NCBI GenBank assembly: GCA_023416745.1
Contig: JAEZHF010000020.1
Coordinates: forward strand, 18,355 to 82,354
Source of the DNA: Bacillota bacterium
GTDB taxonomy: Bacteria; Bacillota; Clostridia; Christensenellales; SZUA-584
DNA: 64,000 nt
Reading direction: 5' to 3'
The position numbers and the translations under genes were made by a program. The notes under the pieces are model-generated. The model was not told where the DNA came from. It made no database searches and saw only the letters and a list, made by a program, of their open reading frames with translations. Of this stretch, positions 1 through 8,440 are shown in pieces (position 1 is the stretch's first letter; each line of letters opens with the position of its first letter).

Positions 1-48
1 GATATTCGCCTGCGTTTTACCGTGCCGTACCAGCGTCAGTTCAGTCAC
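1..48 (-). CDS. Histidine phosphatase family protein, N-terminal fragment
   Basis: Only the first 16 codons lie in the window. They start at a GTG (46-48) preceded by AGGAG about six bases upstream and read MTELTLVRHGKTQANI. The LVRHGxT motif is the N-terminal signature of the histidine phosphatase (phosphoglycerate mutase-like) superfamily; its His is the phospho-accepting residue. The gene runs off the left edge, so substrate and length cannot be judged. It lies on the same strand as the ATP synthase operon, beyond that operon's terminator. Confidence 0.7.
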   Translation of the reverse strand, partial: MTELTLVRHGKTQANI

Positions 49-70
49 TCTCTGCTCCTACACATAAAGC

Positions 71-104
71 AAAAAAGCGCCGCAAGGTGGCAGCGCTGTT
101 TTTT
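71..104 (-). terminator. Rho-independent terminator of the atp operon
   Basis: On the minus strand an AGCGC/GCGCT-type stem with a C/G-rich loop is followed by a run of six T. It starts three bases after the atpC stop codon, so it closes the ATP synthase operon. Confidence 0.8.
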
Positions 105-106
105 GA

Positions 107-523
107 TCAATCGAGGTTCTGTTTCTTGCGCCCCACGCGCAAGCGCACCATCGCGCGGGCCAGCGCGATCTGGTTTTGCATGTACTCCTGATGGCTCTGC
201 CGCTGACGGAGACGCTCCTCTGCGCGCTCTCTCGCTTCCTGGGCGCGTATCATATCAATCTCCTCCGGCCATTCCACTGCCTGCGAGAATATGATCGTCT
301 CATCCGGGCGCACCTCCACGAAACCCTCAGACGTGGTGCAGTCCTTCCAATCGCCGTTAATATTAATGCGCATCGCCCCGATGGACAGCGCGCACACCAT
401 TGGTTCGTGCATCTTCTGTATGCTTAAGAAACCGTCGGGTGTCGGGAGTATGACGCTCTCCACGTCGCCGCAATAGAATGTCCGTTCAGGCGTTATAATT
501 TCCAGTGTATATTTCGCCGGCAT
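107..523 (-). CDS. atpC: ATP synthase F1 epsilon subunit
   Basis: 138 residues, the usual length for epsilon. The N-terminal beta-sandwich (about 1-85, beginning YTLEIITPERTFY) sits against gamma and the c-ring. The C-terminal part (about 90-135) is a charged helical hairpin rich in Glu, Arg and Gln that in many bacteria inhibits ATP hydrolysis. It is the last gene of the atp operon, 16 bases after atpD, with a hairpin terminator directly downstream. Membrane-peripheral central stalk protein. Identification rests on sequence and on position after atpD. Confidence 0.96.
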   Translation of the reverse strand: MPAKYTLEIITPERTFYCGDVESVILPTPDGFLSIQKMHEPMVCALSIGAMRININGDWKDCTTSEGFVEVRPDETIIFSQAVEWPEEIDMIRAQEARERAEERLRQRQSHQEYMQNQIALARAMVRLRVGRKKQNLD

Positions 524-539
524 ACCGCTTTTTCCCCCG

Positions 540-1943
540 TCAGGATTTCTTCGCTTTGTTCTTTACGTCGTCGATATCGCCAGCCATAAAGAACGCGCCC
601 TCGGGTATATCGTCCACCTCGCCGTCCACGATAGACCGGAAGCTCTCGATGGTGCGCTCCAGCGGCACGTATTTGCCGGGTATGCCGGTGAACACCTCGG
701 CCACGGACATCGGCTGCGACAGGAAACGCTGTATCTTTCTCGCACGGTAGACGATGGTCTTGTCCGTGTCCGACAGGTCTTCAAGGCCCAGCATCGCGAT
801 GATGTCCTGCAGCTCCTTGTAGCGCTGCAGCACCTCCTGCACGCGCCGCGCGATGCTGTAATGCGTCTCGCCGATAATGCGCGCGTCGAGTATGCGCGAC
901 GACGACTCCAGCGGATTGATCGCGGGATAGATACCGAGCTCGGCGATCTGGCGGGACAGCACTGTGGTCGCGTCCAAATGCGTGAACGTGGTCGCGGGTG
1001 CGGGGTCCGTCAGGTCGTCCGCCGGCACATAGATAGCCTGCACCGACGTGATGGAACCGCTCTTGGTAGACGTGATGCGCTCCTGCAGCACACCCAGCTC
1101 GCTCGCCAGCGTGGGCTGATAACCCACCGCGGACGGTATGCGTCCCAGCAGCGCCGAAACTTCGGAGCCCGCCTGTATGAAACGGTATATGTTGTCGATG
1201 AAAAGCAGCACATCCTGATGCTCCTCGTCGCGCAAGTGCTCCGCCATTGTGAGGCCGGTGAAGGCCACGCGCATGCGCGAGCCCGGCGGCTCGTTCATCT
1301 GTCCGAAAGCGAGGCACGTCTTCTCGATAACGCCCGACTCGCTCATCTCCTCAATCAGCTCGTTGCCCTCGCGGCTTCTCTCACCCACGCCGCAGAACAC
1401 GGAATAGCCGCCGTGCTCCGTCGCGATGTTGCGAATCAGCTCCATGATGAGCACCGTCTTGCCCACGCCAGCGCCGCCAAACAGCCCGATCTTGCCACCC
1501 TTGGCGTACGGCGCCAGCAGGTCGATGACCTTGATCCCTGTCTCAAACAGCTCGGTCGCCGGGTTCTGGTCGGCGAACTTGGGTGGCTTGCGGTGTATCG
1601 GCAGGCGCACATCCGCGTTGATGGGTCCTTTGCCGTCGATGGGCTGGCCGATGACATTGATCACACGGCCCAGTGTCTGCTGCCCCACCGGCACAATGAT
1701 GCGGTCTCCTGTGTTGATGACCGCAAGGCCGCAGTAAAGGCCCTCCGTTGCGTGCATCGCGATACAACGGACCGTGTCGTCGCCGATGTGCATGGCCACT
1801 TCCAGCCACACCTCGCGGTCTCCCAGCTTGATCACCAGCGCATTATATATGGCAGGCAGGTAACCGTCGTGAAACTTCACGTCCAGCACCGGCCCTGTGA
1901 TGCGTATCAGCTCGCCCTTATTGACGATTTTATAGTCCTCCAT
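540..1943 (-). CDS. atpD: ATP synthase F1 beta subunit (catalytic)
   Basis: 467 residues, full family length. Visible motifs are the Walker A loop GGAGVGKT at 156-163, GERSREGNE at about 187-195, the DNIYRF Walker B region, and PAINPLESSSR, which matches the family signature. This is the catalytic nucleotide-binding subunit of F1. The lever region normally reading DELSEED is EDLSDTD here, so it is less acidic than usual. The start is supported by GGGAG nine bases upstream. It follows atpG by 17 bases in the operon. Confidence 0.98.
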   Translation of the reverse strand: MEDYKIVNKGELIRITGPVLDVKFHDGYLPAIYNALVIKLGDREVWLEVAMHIGDDTVRCIAMHATEGLYCGLAVINTGDRIIVPVGQQTLGRVINVIGQPIDGKGPINADVRLPIHRKPPKFADQNPATELFETGIKVIDLLAPYAKGGKIGLFGGAGVGKTVLIMELIRNIATEHGGYSVFCGVGERSREGNELIEEMSESGVIEKTCLAFGQMNEPPGSRMRVAFTGLTMAEHLRDEEHQDVLLFIDNIYRFIQAGSEVSALLGRIPSAVGYQPTLASELGVLQERITSTKSGSITSVQAIYVPADDLTDPAPATTFTHLDATTVLSRQIAELGIYPAINPLESSSRILDARIIGETHYSIARRVQEVLQRYKELQDIIAMLGLEDLSDTDKTIVYRARKIQRFLSQPMSVAEVFTGIPGKYVPLERTIESFRSIVDGEVDDIPEGAFFMAGDIDDVKNKAKKS

Positions 1944-1960
1944 ATCGGTTCTCCCATTCG

Positions 1961-2824
1961 CTATTTTATAGCATCCAGCGCGCCGATGATCTCGGAGATC
2001 TCATTGGTAATCGCAAACTGCCGCGCTCGGTTGTACTGCCGCGTCAGACTGTCGATCATCTCCTCGGCGTTGTTTGTGGCATTTTCCATAGCCGTCATGC
2101 GCGCACAATGTTCGCTCGCGTAAGACTGCACGAGACACCCGTATACCAGGCCGACGATATACTGCGGAATAAGTATGTCGAAAACCTCCTTGGGCGACGG
2201 ATGGTAGTATAGCTCTGCGGAATACTGGACTTCTGTATCGATATCCACAAAGTTGGAGATGGATACCGGCAGCAGCTTCAGTACACGCGGCTCCTGGCGT
2301 AAGGCTGAGATAAATTTGGTGTACACCACATACACCTCGTCCATGATGCCGTTCTCATAAAGCTCCAGTATGTCATTGGTGACATTTCGCGCATTATATA
2401 GCGACGGGTTCTGTGAGATGTGAAGAAATTCCACGTCCACCATGTATCCCCGCCGGTCAAAATACGCCCGCGCCTCCTGCCCGACTGTCAGTATGTAGCG
2501 TTCCTCGTTCTTCTGCATGGCAGAATGCGCCAGATTCAGCACGTTGTGGTTGTAGCCGCCGCACATACCCTTGTCCGCGGCGATCACAACATAAGCCGCC
2601 TTGCCGCCGTCGCTCTCACCCACGTACGGATGGCTCAGCTCATGCGAATGCGTCAGTATGTCCTTAAGCGCAGACTGCACCCTCTCGAAATGCATATGGT
2701 TGTTCTCGTACTTGACGATGGCCTTCCTCATCTTGGATGTGGAGATAAGATGCATCGCCTTCGTGATCTGCTGCATTTCTGAAATGGAGTGTATGCTGTG
2801 CCTGATGTCCCCCATGCTGGCCAT
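1961..2824 (-). CDS. atpG: ATP synthase F1 gamma subunit (rotor shaft)
   Basis: 287 residues from the chosen ATG (MASMGDIRHSIHSI). This start matches the family N-terminus, has GAGG upstream, and lies one base after the atpA stop; a longer reading adds only six residues inside atpA. The N-terminal helix (QQITKAMHLISTSKMRKA) and the C-terminal helix (MTAMENATNNAEEMIDSLTRQYNRARQ ending in a hydrophobic segment) are the two long helices of the rotating coiled coil. Gamma couples c-ring rotation to catalysis in beta. Complete and ordinary. Confidence 0.97.
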   Translation of the reverse strand: MASMGDIRHSIHSISEMQQITKAMHLISTSKMRKAIVKYENNHMHFERVQSALKDILTHSHELSHPYVGESDGGKAAYVVIAADKGMCGGYNHNVLNLAHSAMQKNEERYILTVGQEARAYFDRRGYMVDVEFLHISQNPSLYNARNVTNDILELYENGIMDEVYVVYTKFISALRQEPRVLKLLPVSISNFVDIDTEVQYSAELYYHPSPKEVFDILIPQYIVGLVYGCLVQSYASEHCARMTAMENATNNAEEMIDSLTRQYNRARQFAITNEISEIIGALDAIK

Positions 2825-2825
2825 G

Positions 2826-4637
2826 TTATTGCTCGACCTCATTTTCCAGCTTGATCGCGTTCTGCTGGCAGTAAATCGGGAGGAACTCCTCCGCAGCCTT
2901 GCGCAGCTCGGTAACAGCGTCTTCCGGCAGATCGCCCGTCTTCTCGATTGTCAGCCGTACTTCGGGGTAGTTTGTGTCCACATAGTCCAGATAACGCCGG
3001 TTGAACTCCTTAACATGATTAAACGGCAGTTTCACCAGATACTTGTTGATTGCAACGTAAAGCACGATGACCTGGCTCGCCATGGACAGAGGCGAAAATT
3101 GCTGCTGTTTCAAAGACTCGGTCAGCCGTGCGCCCTGATCCAGTGTCTCACGCGTCGTCTTATCGAGGTCGGAAGCGAACTGCGCGAATACCGCCAGCTC
3201 GCGGTACTGTGCAAGGTCCAGACGCAGGCGGCCCGCTACCTTTCTCATGGCCTTGATCTGCGCACTGCCGCCCACACGGGACACCGATAGACCCACGTTG
3301 ACAGCTGGCCTGATGCCTGCGTTGAACAGCTCGGATTCCAGGAATATCTGCCCGTCCGTTATGGAAATGACGTTGGTCGGTATGTATGCCGAAATATCGC
3401 CCGCCATCGTTTCGATGATGGGCAGCGCCGTCATGGAACCGCCGCCGTGTGCTTCGTTCAGACGCGCGGCGCGCTCCAACAGCCGTGAATGCAGATAGAA
3501 TACATCGCCCGGATACGCCTCGCGGCCCGGCGGGCGACGGAGCAGCAGCGACATGGTGCGGTAAGCCACCGCATGCTTGGACAGATCGTCATACACGATC
3601 AGCGCGTCCTTTCCGGCATACATGAACTCCTCAGCGATGGCGCAACCTGAGTACGGCGCGATATACTGCATCGACGGAGCATCGCTGCCGGTGGACGCCA
3701 CCACGATGGTATAGTCCAGCGCGCCCTCTTCCTCCAGCGTCTTGATGATGCCCGCGATGGTGGACGCCTTCTGGCCGATGGCTACGTATATGCAGTAAAC
3801 ATTCTTGCCCTTCTGGTTGAGTATCGTGTCCACGGCGATCGCCGTCTTGCCTGTCTGGCGGTCACCTATGATCAGCTCTCTTTGCCCCTTGCCGATGGGC
3901 ACCATGCTGTCGATGGACATAATGCCCGTCTCCAGCGGGCTCTTCACGCCCTGCCGGTCAAATATTTGCGGTGCCTCCGCTTCGATAGCCCTGAACTTAT
4001 CGGCATATACCTTGCCTTTGCCGTCCATCGGAACACCCAAAGGGCTCACGACACGGCCCAGCAGCGCTTCGCCGACGGGCACCTGCACCACGGTACCGGT
4101 GTTGCGCACATTGGAGCCTTCAGACACGTCCCAGACGTTGTTGAGCAGCACCGCACCAATGCTCTCCATTGAGAGATTCATCACAATGCCGAACGAGTTA
4201 TTTTCAAACTCCAGCAGCTCTCCGTATTTGCTGCCTTCCAGGCCTCTCACCAGCACGATGCCGTCGCCCGAGGATATGACGGTGCCGATCTCGGTCACGT
4301 CCATCTCGCCGGTATATTCCTTGATGCGCTCCTTCGTGGCCTGCCCGAACTCTTCCGGGTTAAAATCCAGCGAAAAATCGCCTTCCTCCAGCGCATCCTG
4401 CCGGTACGGAGATTCCGCATCCACAATAAAGCTTTTTATTTTGCCCAGGTGTGCGCGGACGCTTCTGTCGTATACCTTGTTGCCGATCACAACAACAAAG
4501 CCGCCCAGCAGTTCCGGCACCACTTCGGTAGCAAAGCTGATCTCTTCACCCACGAGGGATTCAAATCGCTTTTTAATCGATTTTATCGTCAGGTCGTCCA
4601 GTGCAACCGCCGATTTCAGTTTTCCTTCGATAGCCAA
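2826..4637 (-). CDS. atpA: ATP synthase alpha subunit with an N-terminal delta-subunit C-terminal domain (delta-alpha fusion)
   Basis: 603 residues, about 100 more than a normal alpha. From about residue 92 on it is a complete alpha: KERIKEY, IGTVISSGDGI, Walker A GDRQTGKT at 258-265, and a normal C-terminus. Residues about 6-71 (LKSAVALDDLTIK ... LLGGFVVVIGNKVYDRSVRAHLGKI) match the C-terminal domain of the delta subunit (AtpH), including its GG(F/V)xxxIGxxxxDxSVRxxL motif. No separate atpH exists: atpF ends where this gene begins, and the delta N-terminal domain is missing. I chose the TTG at 4637, which has GGGTGGGA just upstream; a TTG at 4655 would add six residues. The overlap with atpF indicates translational coupling. 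Confidence 0.95.
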   Translation of the reverse strand: MAIEGKLKSAVALDDLTIKSIKKRFESLVGEEISFATEVVPELLGGFVVVIGNKVYDRSVRAHLGKIKSFIVDAESPYRQDALEEGDFSLDFNPEEFGQATKERIKEYTGEMDVTEIGTVISSGDGIVLVRGLEGSKYGELLEFENNSFGIVMNLSMESIGAVLLNNVWDVSEGSNVRNTGTVVQVPVGEALLGRVVSPLGVPMDGKGKVYADKFRAIEAEAPQIFDRQGVKSPLETGIMSIDSMVPIGKGQRELIIGDRQTGKTAIAVDTILNQKGKNVYCIYVAIGQKASTIAGIIKTLEEEGALDYTIVVASTGSDAPSMQYIAPYSGCAIAEEFMYAGKDALIVYDDLSKHAVAYRTMSLLLRRPPGREAYPGDVFYLHSRLLERAARLNEAHGGGSMTALPIIETMAGDISAYIPTNVISITDGQIFLESELFNAGIRPAVNVGLSVSRVGGSAQIKAMRKVAGRLRLDLAQYRELAVFAQFASDLDKTTRETLDQGARLTESLKQQQFSPLSMASQVIVLYVAINKYLVKLPFNHVKEFNRRYLDYVDTNYPEVRLTIEKTGDLPEDAVTELRKAAEEFLPIYCQQNAIKLENEVEQ

Positions 4638-4638
4638 A

Positions 4639-5124
4639 TCATCCCACCCTCTCAAAGAACTCGTCGATGATCTTGCGGTTATCGTCCAGAGAAATCTCTC
4701 GCGCCAGTACCTTTTCCGCTATCTGTATGCTCATCTCAGCGATCTCTGTCTTCATATCCTGCCTGACCTGTACCTTTTCCGCCTCGATCTCGCGTTTTGC
4801 CCGTACGACAAGCCCGCGCGCATGCTCCTTCGCGTCATCAACGATCTCGCGCGCATGGTCGCGTGCCATTTCGTTGCTCTTGGTGATGATCGCCGCCGCT
4901 TCGTTATGGGCATTTGCCATCATCTGCTCATATTCTTCTTTTTGCTGTATCAGCTGCTTATCACGGTCATCCAGTTCGTCCACTTTATTTGAGAACTTGT
5001 ATTCACGGTTCTTCATGAATTTGAGTATCGGTTTATAGACCAGTAAACGCAATATTACAAATAGGATCAGAACATTCAGCACATGGAGGCCGATATTCAA
5101 CGGATCTATTTCGAGCATGACCAC
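4639..5124 (-). CDS. atpF: ATP synthase F0 b subunit (peripheral stalk)
   Basis: 161 residues, a normal length. A single N-terminal membrane segment (about 12-32, LHVLNVLILFVILRLLVY) is followed by a long charged helix with b-subunit features (KFMKNREYKFSNKVDELDDRDKQL, then AEKVLAREISLDDNRKIIDEFFERV). The C-terminus is complete, so the missing delta N-terminal domain is not carried by b, unlike the b-delta fusion known from mycobacteria. It lies between atpE and the delta-alpha fusion gene, whose start overlaps its end. Confidence 0.96.
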   Translation of the reverse strand: MVMLEIDPLNIGLHVLNVLILFVILRLLVYKPILKFMKNREYKFSNKVDELDDRDKQLIQQKEEYEQMMANAHNEAAAIITKSNEMARDHAREIVDDAKEHARGLVVRAKREIEAEKVQVRQDMKTEIAEMSIQIAEKVLAREISLDDNRKIIDEFFERVG

Positions 5125-5152
5125 ACCTCACTTATGTCATAATACCTCGTCT

Positions 5153-5383
5153 TTATTCAATTCCCGGGATTTTTCCCATCATCAAAATGGCAATAACGAA
5201 GCCGTAAATGGCTGTCGTCTCAGCAAACGCCAGACCGATCAGAAGCATTGCGTTGATCTTGCCGCTGGCTTCGGGCTGCCGCGCCACTGCATCCGCCGCT
5301 TTGCCGGTGGCGATGCCCATGCCGATGCCCGCACCCAGGCCCGTCAGAACCGCCAGCCCCACACCAATTGCAATAATACCCAT
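5153..5383 (-). CDS. atpE: ATP synthase F0 c subunit (ring proteolipid)
   Basis: 76 residues from ATG 5383, chosen because GGAGG precedes it; an in-frame ATG five codons upstream has no such site. Two membrane helices flank the polar loop RQPEA (35-39). The ion-carrying carboxylate is Glu55 in AFAETTAIYG. Compared with known Na+-binding c subunits, Thr56, Thr57 and Tyr60 fit the binding site, but the helix-1 Gln is replaced by Met22. Proton coupling is therefore somewhat more likely, although the sequence does not settle it. Confidence 0.96.
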   Translation of the reverse strand: MGIIAIGVGLAVLTGLGAGIGMGIATGKAADAVARQPEASGKINAMLLIGLAFAETTAIYGFVIAILMMGKIPGIE

Positions 5384-5421
5384 TTTTCTTACCTCCAATA
5401 ATATAGATTAATAATTGAATG

Positions 5422-6156
5422 CTATCGCTTAGCCCCGTACATAACCGTCTCTTCCATGAAGGACAGCGTCAGCACAAGGAATATATACGTTTGTATGCCC
5501 ACATGGAACAGGTTGAAATATATCGCAAGGAATGCCGGTATTACAAACTTGAGATATACTACACTATAGAGCAAATCCATCACGACCATGCCGGCAAACA
5601 TGTTGCCGAACAGACGGAAGGACAGCGACACAGGTATGACAGCATGCGTCACCATGTTGATGGGCAGCATAAACGCCTTGGGTTTCACAAACCATTTCAG
5701 CCGCCCGAAGAATCCGGTAAAGTAAAAACCGAACGCGTTGATGAGCACAAACGACATCATCGCCAGTGCGATGGTGAAGTTGATGTCCGTCGCCGGAGGC
5801 CGGAAGCCAAACAGCTCGACGAGACTGGTGCTCACAATCATCAGCGCTACGGTAAATATGTACGCAGCAAATGCAGCGCCGCGCTTTCCTAGCTGGGTGT
5901 TGGAGAATTTCTCGCAAAATTCGACAAACATCTCCAGTATATTCTGTATGCCTTTGGGAACAGTTTTAAAGCGGGGAATAATAAACAGGCGGATGACAAC
6001 AGCAAAAGCAATCAGTATCAGCATGACCATCCAGGTTATCAACATCGTTTCACTGATCTCTAGACCAAACAGTGATACTTTGGGAGGCATTATCGAAATC
6101 TCTTCCATCTCCAGACCTGGAGTTTGTCCCAAACCTGTCATCATGCTCTCAACCAT
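5422..6156 (-). CDS. atpB: ATP synthase F0 a subunit
   Basis: 244 residues from ATG 6156, preferred because GGAAAGGAC lies nine bases upstream and the start overlaps the end of atpI. An upstream ATG at 6189 would add 11 residues. Five or six hydrophobic helices are present. The essential Arg of the ion channel is in SLSFRLFGNMFAG, followed by the family's final helix (FNLFHVGIQTYIFLVLTLSFM). It provides the half-channels next to the c-ring. The first gene of the F0 block after atpI. Confidence 0.96.
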   Translation of the reverse strand: MVESMMTGLGQTPGLEMEEISIMPPKVSLFGLEISETMLITWMVMLILIAFAVVIRLFIIPRFKTVPKGIQNILEMFVEFCEKFSNTQLGKRGAAFAAYIFTVALMIVSTSLVELFGFRPPATDINFTIALAMMSFVLINAFGFYFTGFFGRLKWFVKPKAFMLPINMVTHAVIPVSLSFRLFGNMFAGMVVMDLLYSVVYLKFVIPAFLAIYFNLFHVGIQTYIFLVLTLSFMEETVMYGAKR

Positions 6157-6463
6157 GGCTGATGTCCTTTCCGTCCGAATGGCTGTCATTTTCCTTGCCG
6201 TCTTTGCGGCGGCGCCACTGCAGAACCACCGCCAATGCGGCTATCATGCCGATCAGCATGCCTGCACCTGTCCAGAGCAGATGCGTCAGGGAAACGGTCG
6301 CGATCAGATACAGAGCCAGCACGATCAAGGCAATTTTGCCGATCAAAAGCAGCGCGCCAAGCAGCTTGGCTGTCGTATCGCGGCCAAGTATCATTTTTCC
6401 AAGTTTATAGAGTGCAAACACCTGTAATGCACCAATTGCCAATCCGATAAACAAGCCCCACAT
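6149..6463 (-). CDS. atpI: ATP synthase subunit I-like membrane protein
   Basis: 104 residues with three to four hydrophobic segments and a basic, then acidic, hydrophilic tail (WRRRKDGKEND). Its position directly before atpB, overlapping it by eight bases, is the typical place for AtpI, a small protein linked to c-ring assembly or Mg2+ supply. Similarity at residue level is weak, as is usual for this family, so the name rests mainly on topology and context. No Shine-Dalgarno site is visible before its ATG. Confidence 0.7.
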   Translation of the reverse strand: MWGLFIGLAIGALQVFALYKLGKMILGRDTTAKLLGALLLIGKIALIVLALYLIATVSLTHLLWTGAGMLIGMIAALAVVLQWRRRKDGKENDSHSDGKDISHG

Positions 6464-6464
6464 A

Positions 6465-6500
6465 ACAATACATTCTAATCAATATGCTTCGAAAATGCAA
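6465..6500 (-). promoter_or_regulatory. Candidate promoter of the atp operon
   Basis: On the minus strand TTGCAT (6500-6495) and TAGAAT (6477-6472) are separated by 17 bases. The predicted start point, about 6465, falls two bases before the atpI ATG. The promoter overlaps the end of the upstream acetyltransferase gene. Read-through from that gene is the alternative. Confidence 0.4.
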
Positions 6501-7495
6501 GTTGTTTGGGAGGTAAATATTTGATTAAGTTCCCGAGAACCTTCCGTATAATCGCTGAAATGCCCGGCCCCCTGATGCACGAACCGCGCCAGCTCACTGA
6601 CCGGCATCGGCTTTGCACCAGCTGCAACGTTGTTCCAAGGCGCAAGGTCATCCCTAATGCTGACATGGTTCAATAAGACGTCAGCATTAAACGCCTTCAG
6701 CAGAGCCCGCGCATCCACCACACGGGCCATGCCGTGTTTTGCGCCGCGCCTGTCTGCCGGCAGGTAATAGCTGACCTTCTTAAACCCTTGCCGGAACAGC
6801 CATGCCAGCAGTCCTCCCACGTACGCTTCGTCAGTGTATACCGTCTCGATCACGTCCACGACGCCTTCCTTCACGTAATACAGCATATAAGCCTGCGCAG
6901 CGTCGTCTTCTATCAGCACTGCGACTTTTCCGCCGTCGACTGCCAGCTCGCCCAGACGCCAGTTCCACTCCCGCTGTGTACGTAACACGTACCCATCGAA
7001 ACCACGCATCATCTTGTTGTACAGCGTTGCTAATATGGATGCGTCTGAAGTCTCAATCACATCAGCGTGTCGGCTGAGCGACGCCGCCGTGACGCTCTGT
7101 TTGCGTACATGCGAATAGGCAGCCCAGCCCAGCCGCTCATAGAATTCGTGTTTGAACGGATACAGATGTGTCAGCAGTATGCCCCGCTGCTTCATCAGTG
7201 CCAGCGATTCGCGCAGCAGGTGACGCATCAGCCCCTCACCGCGGTGGCTTTTGTCCGTCGCTGCCCCGGCGATGAACGCGGACGACAGCGGACGGCGCTG
7301 CACGCTGACCGTGAAGGGCAGCATGTGCAGCACGGAGACCAGCCCGTTATCGAACATACCGAGGGATTGTCCCGGCAGCACCTTGTTCTCAAAATACCAG
7401 TCGATAAACGCGTCGGTGTCGTCAAAGGCCTGCTTCCACAGCGCCTTGGCCAAGGGGATGTCTCCCTTTTCCAGCAGCCTGATATCCATCGTCAA
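6479..7495 (-). CDS. GNAT family N-acetyltransferase, Eis-like
   Basis: 338 residues. The N-terminal half is a GNAT fold: the acetyl-CoA loop region is AATDKSHRGEGLMRHLLRESLALM (about 83-106), followed by LTHLYPFKHEFYERLGW, which is typical of Eis-type acetyltransferases. The second half resembles the second GNAT-like plus SCP2-like arrangement of that group. Eis enzymes acetylate amines such as aminoglycosides or protein lysines; the substrate here is unknown. Its start overlaps the stop of the DUF2156 gene by four bases (ATGA), so the two are co-translated. Confidence 0.8.
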   Translation of the reverse strand: MTMDIRLLEKGDIPLAKALWKQAFDDTDAFIDWYFENKVLPGQSLGMFDNGLVSVLHMLPFTVSVQRRPLSSAFIAGAATDKSHRGEGLMRHLLRESLALMKQRGILLTHLYPFKHEFYERLGWAAYSHVRKQSVTAASLSRHADVIETSDASILATLYNKMMRGFDGYVLRTQREWNWRLGELAVDGGKVAVLIEDDAAQAYMLYYVKEGVVDVIETVYTDEAYVGGLLAWLFRQGFKKVSYYLPADRRGAKHGMARVVDARALLKAFNADVLLNHVSIRDDLAPWNNVAAGAKPMPVSELARFVHQGAGHFSDYTEGSRELNQIFTSQTTCIFEAY

Positions 7496-8385
7496 TTCCT
7501 CACGCAGGTATATTTCTCAACCAGAAAAGCCGGATAGTACGACATCTTCGCTTTTCTTAAGCCCTCGATGTCCATATCTTCCTCGCGGTTGATATATTTC
7601 AGATCACACCACTCATGCCGCACGAACTCACGGTTGATCAACGGGTACGTACCCTGCAGATCCGGGTTGGCCTTCTCGACGTGGATAATCGCCATGTCCT
7701 CACCAAACCGCTCTCCTACAGAAAAAGCCTCCAGGTTACCGTCCACATAAAGCAGCCCGCACCGAAGTCCCAGCACATCCAGATTTTTAAGTGCCGCTTC
7801 GGTGGCCCACATCTCGTGCTGAATACTCTCCGTCATGCCGCCCTTGCCTTCCACCCACGACCTGTACAGCGACATGCAGGCATCGTAGTCCGGTGCTGTG
7901 TAAGCGCGGTACTCGAAGCTGTGACTGGCAAGCAGCTTGTTGATGTGATTGCGTTTGGCATGATACTTCTTGCCTTCCAGCGTACACAGGTCCTGTGTGT
8001 TGTATACGTATTCGAAGTTCGCCCTGTCCGGTGTCATTGAATAACGGCCTGGACAGTCCGCCTCGATTTTCTCTTTCAATGGCACGGTCACGCCCTTGAT
8101 CTTGAATGTTTCGCTGCGGCTCTCCATAAACGCTTCACACCGGCGCATCGGCTCCGCAATGCTCGTGTCACAGTCGTCCAGCAGCGGCGGCAGCATAAAC
8201 GAAACGCTCCCGTTGTTCAGATACAGGTACATGGCCATATCGTCGGTAGCCATATGTATATTCATCGCCCGGCTCCAGATAAATATATTCGCAAATGACG
8301 CTTCCAGATTGTGATACCCGTGGCACAGCGTATATTTTTCAAAGTTCAGTTTATCATCCAGTTCAATTCTTTTAAAATCCAGCAT
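7492..8385 (-). CDS. DUF2156 / phosphatidylglycerol lysyltransferase-like domain protein
   Basis: 297 residues from ATG 8385, chosen for the GAGGAG seven bases upstream. It has the two-lobed GNAT-like fold of the DUF2156 family: FSxNxxxW-like N-terminal motif (YHNLEASFANIFIWS), a central KKYHAKRNHINKL segment, and a C-terminal YINREEDMDIEGLRKAKMSYYPAFLVEKY. Relatives transfer aminoacyl groups to lipid or peptide. There is no membrane domain as in full MprF, so it may modify a soluble or lipid substrate. It is the first gene of a two-gene unit with the Eis-like gene. Confidence 0.75.
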   Translation of the reverse strand: MLDFKRIELDDKLNFEKYTLCHGYHNLEASFANIFIWSRAMNIHMATDDMAMYLYLNNGSVSFMLPPLLDDCDTSIAEPMRRCEAFMESRSETFKIKGVTVPLKEKIEADCPGRYSMTPDRANFEYVYNTQDLCTLEGKKYHAKRNHINKLLASHSFEYRAYTAPDYDACMSLYRSWVEGKGGMTESIQHEMWATEAALKNLDVLGLRCGLLYVDGNLEAFSVGERFGEDMAIIHVEKANPDLQGTYPLINREFVRHEWCDLKYINREEDMDIEGLRKAKMSYYPAFLVEKYTCVRN

Positions 8386-8412
8386 GCCTTCTCCTCGTTG
8401 TTTAATTAATCT

Positions 8413-8440
8413 ATTATATACCATTCCAATGATAATTCAA
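8413..8440 (-). promoter_or_regulatory. Promoter of the DUF2156/Eis-like pair
   Basis: On the minus strand TTGAAT (8440-8435) and TATAAT (8418-8413) are separated by 16 bases, about 20-30 bases upstream of the DUF2156 start codon. Confidence 0.55.

Noticed and set aside
861..2123. Plus-strand open frame of 420 codons opposite atpD/atpG
   Set aside because: It is antisense to clear atpD and atpG coding sequence, has Arg/His-rich composition typical of shadow frames, and no ribosome site.
4639..4660. Hidden atpH due to frameshift between atpF and atpA
   Set aside because: atpF is complete to its normal C-terminus and overlaps the next gene; there is no space for the roughly 100-residue delta N-terminal domain.
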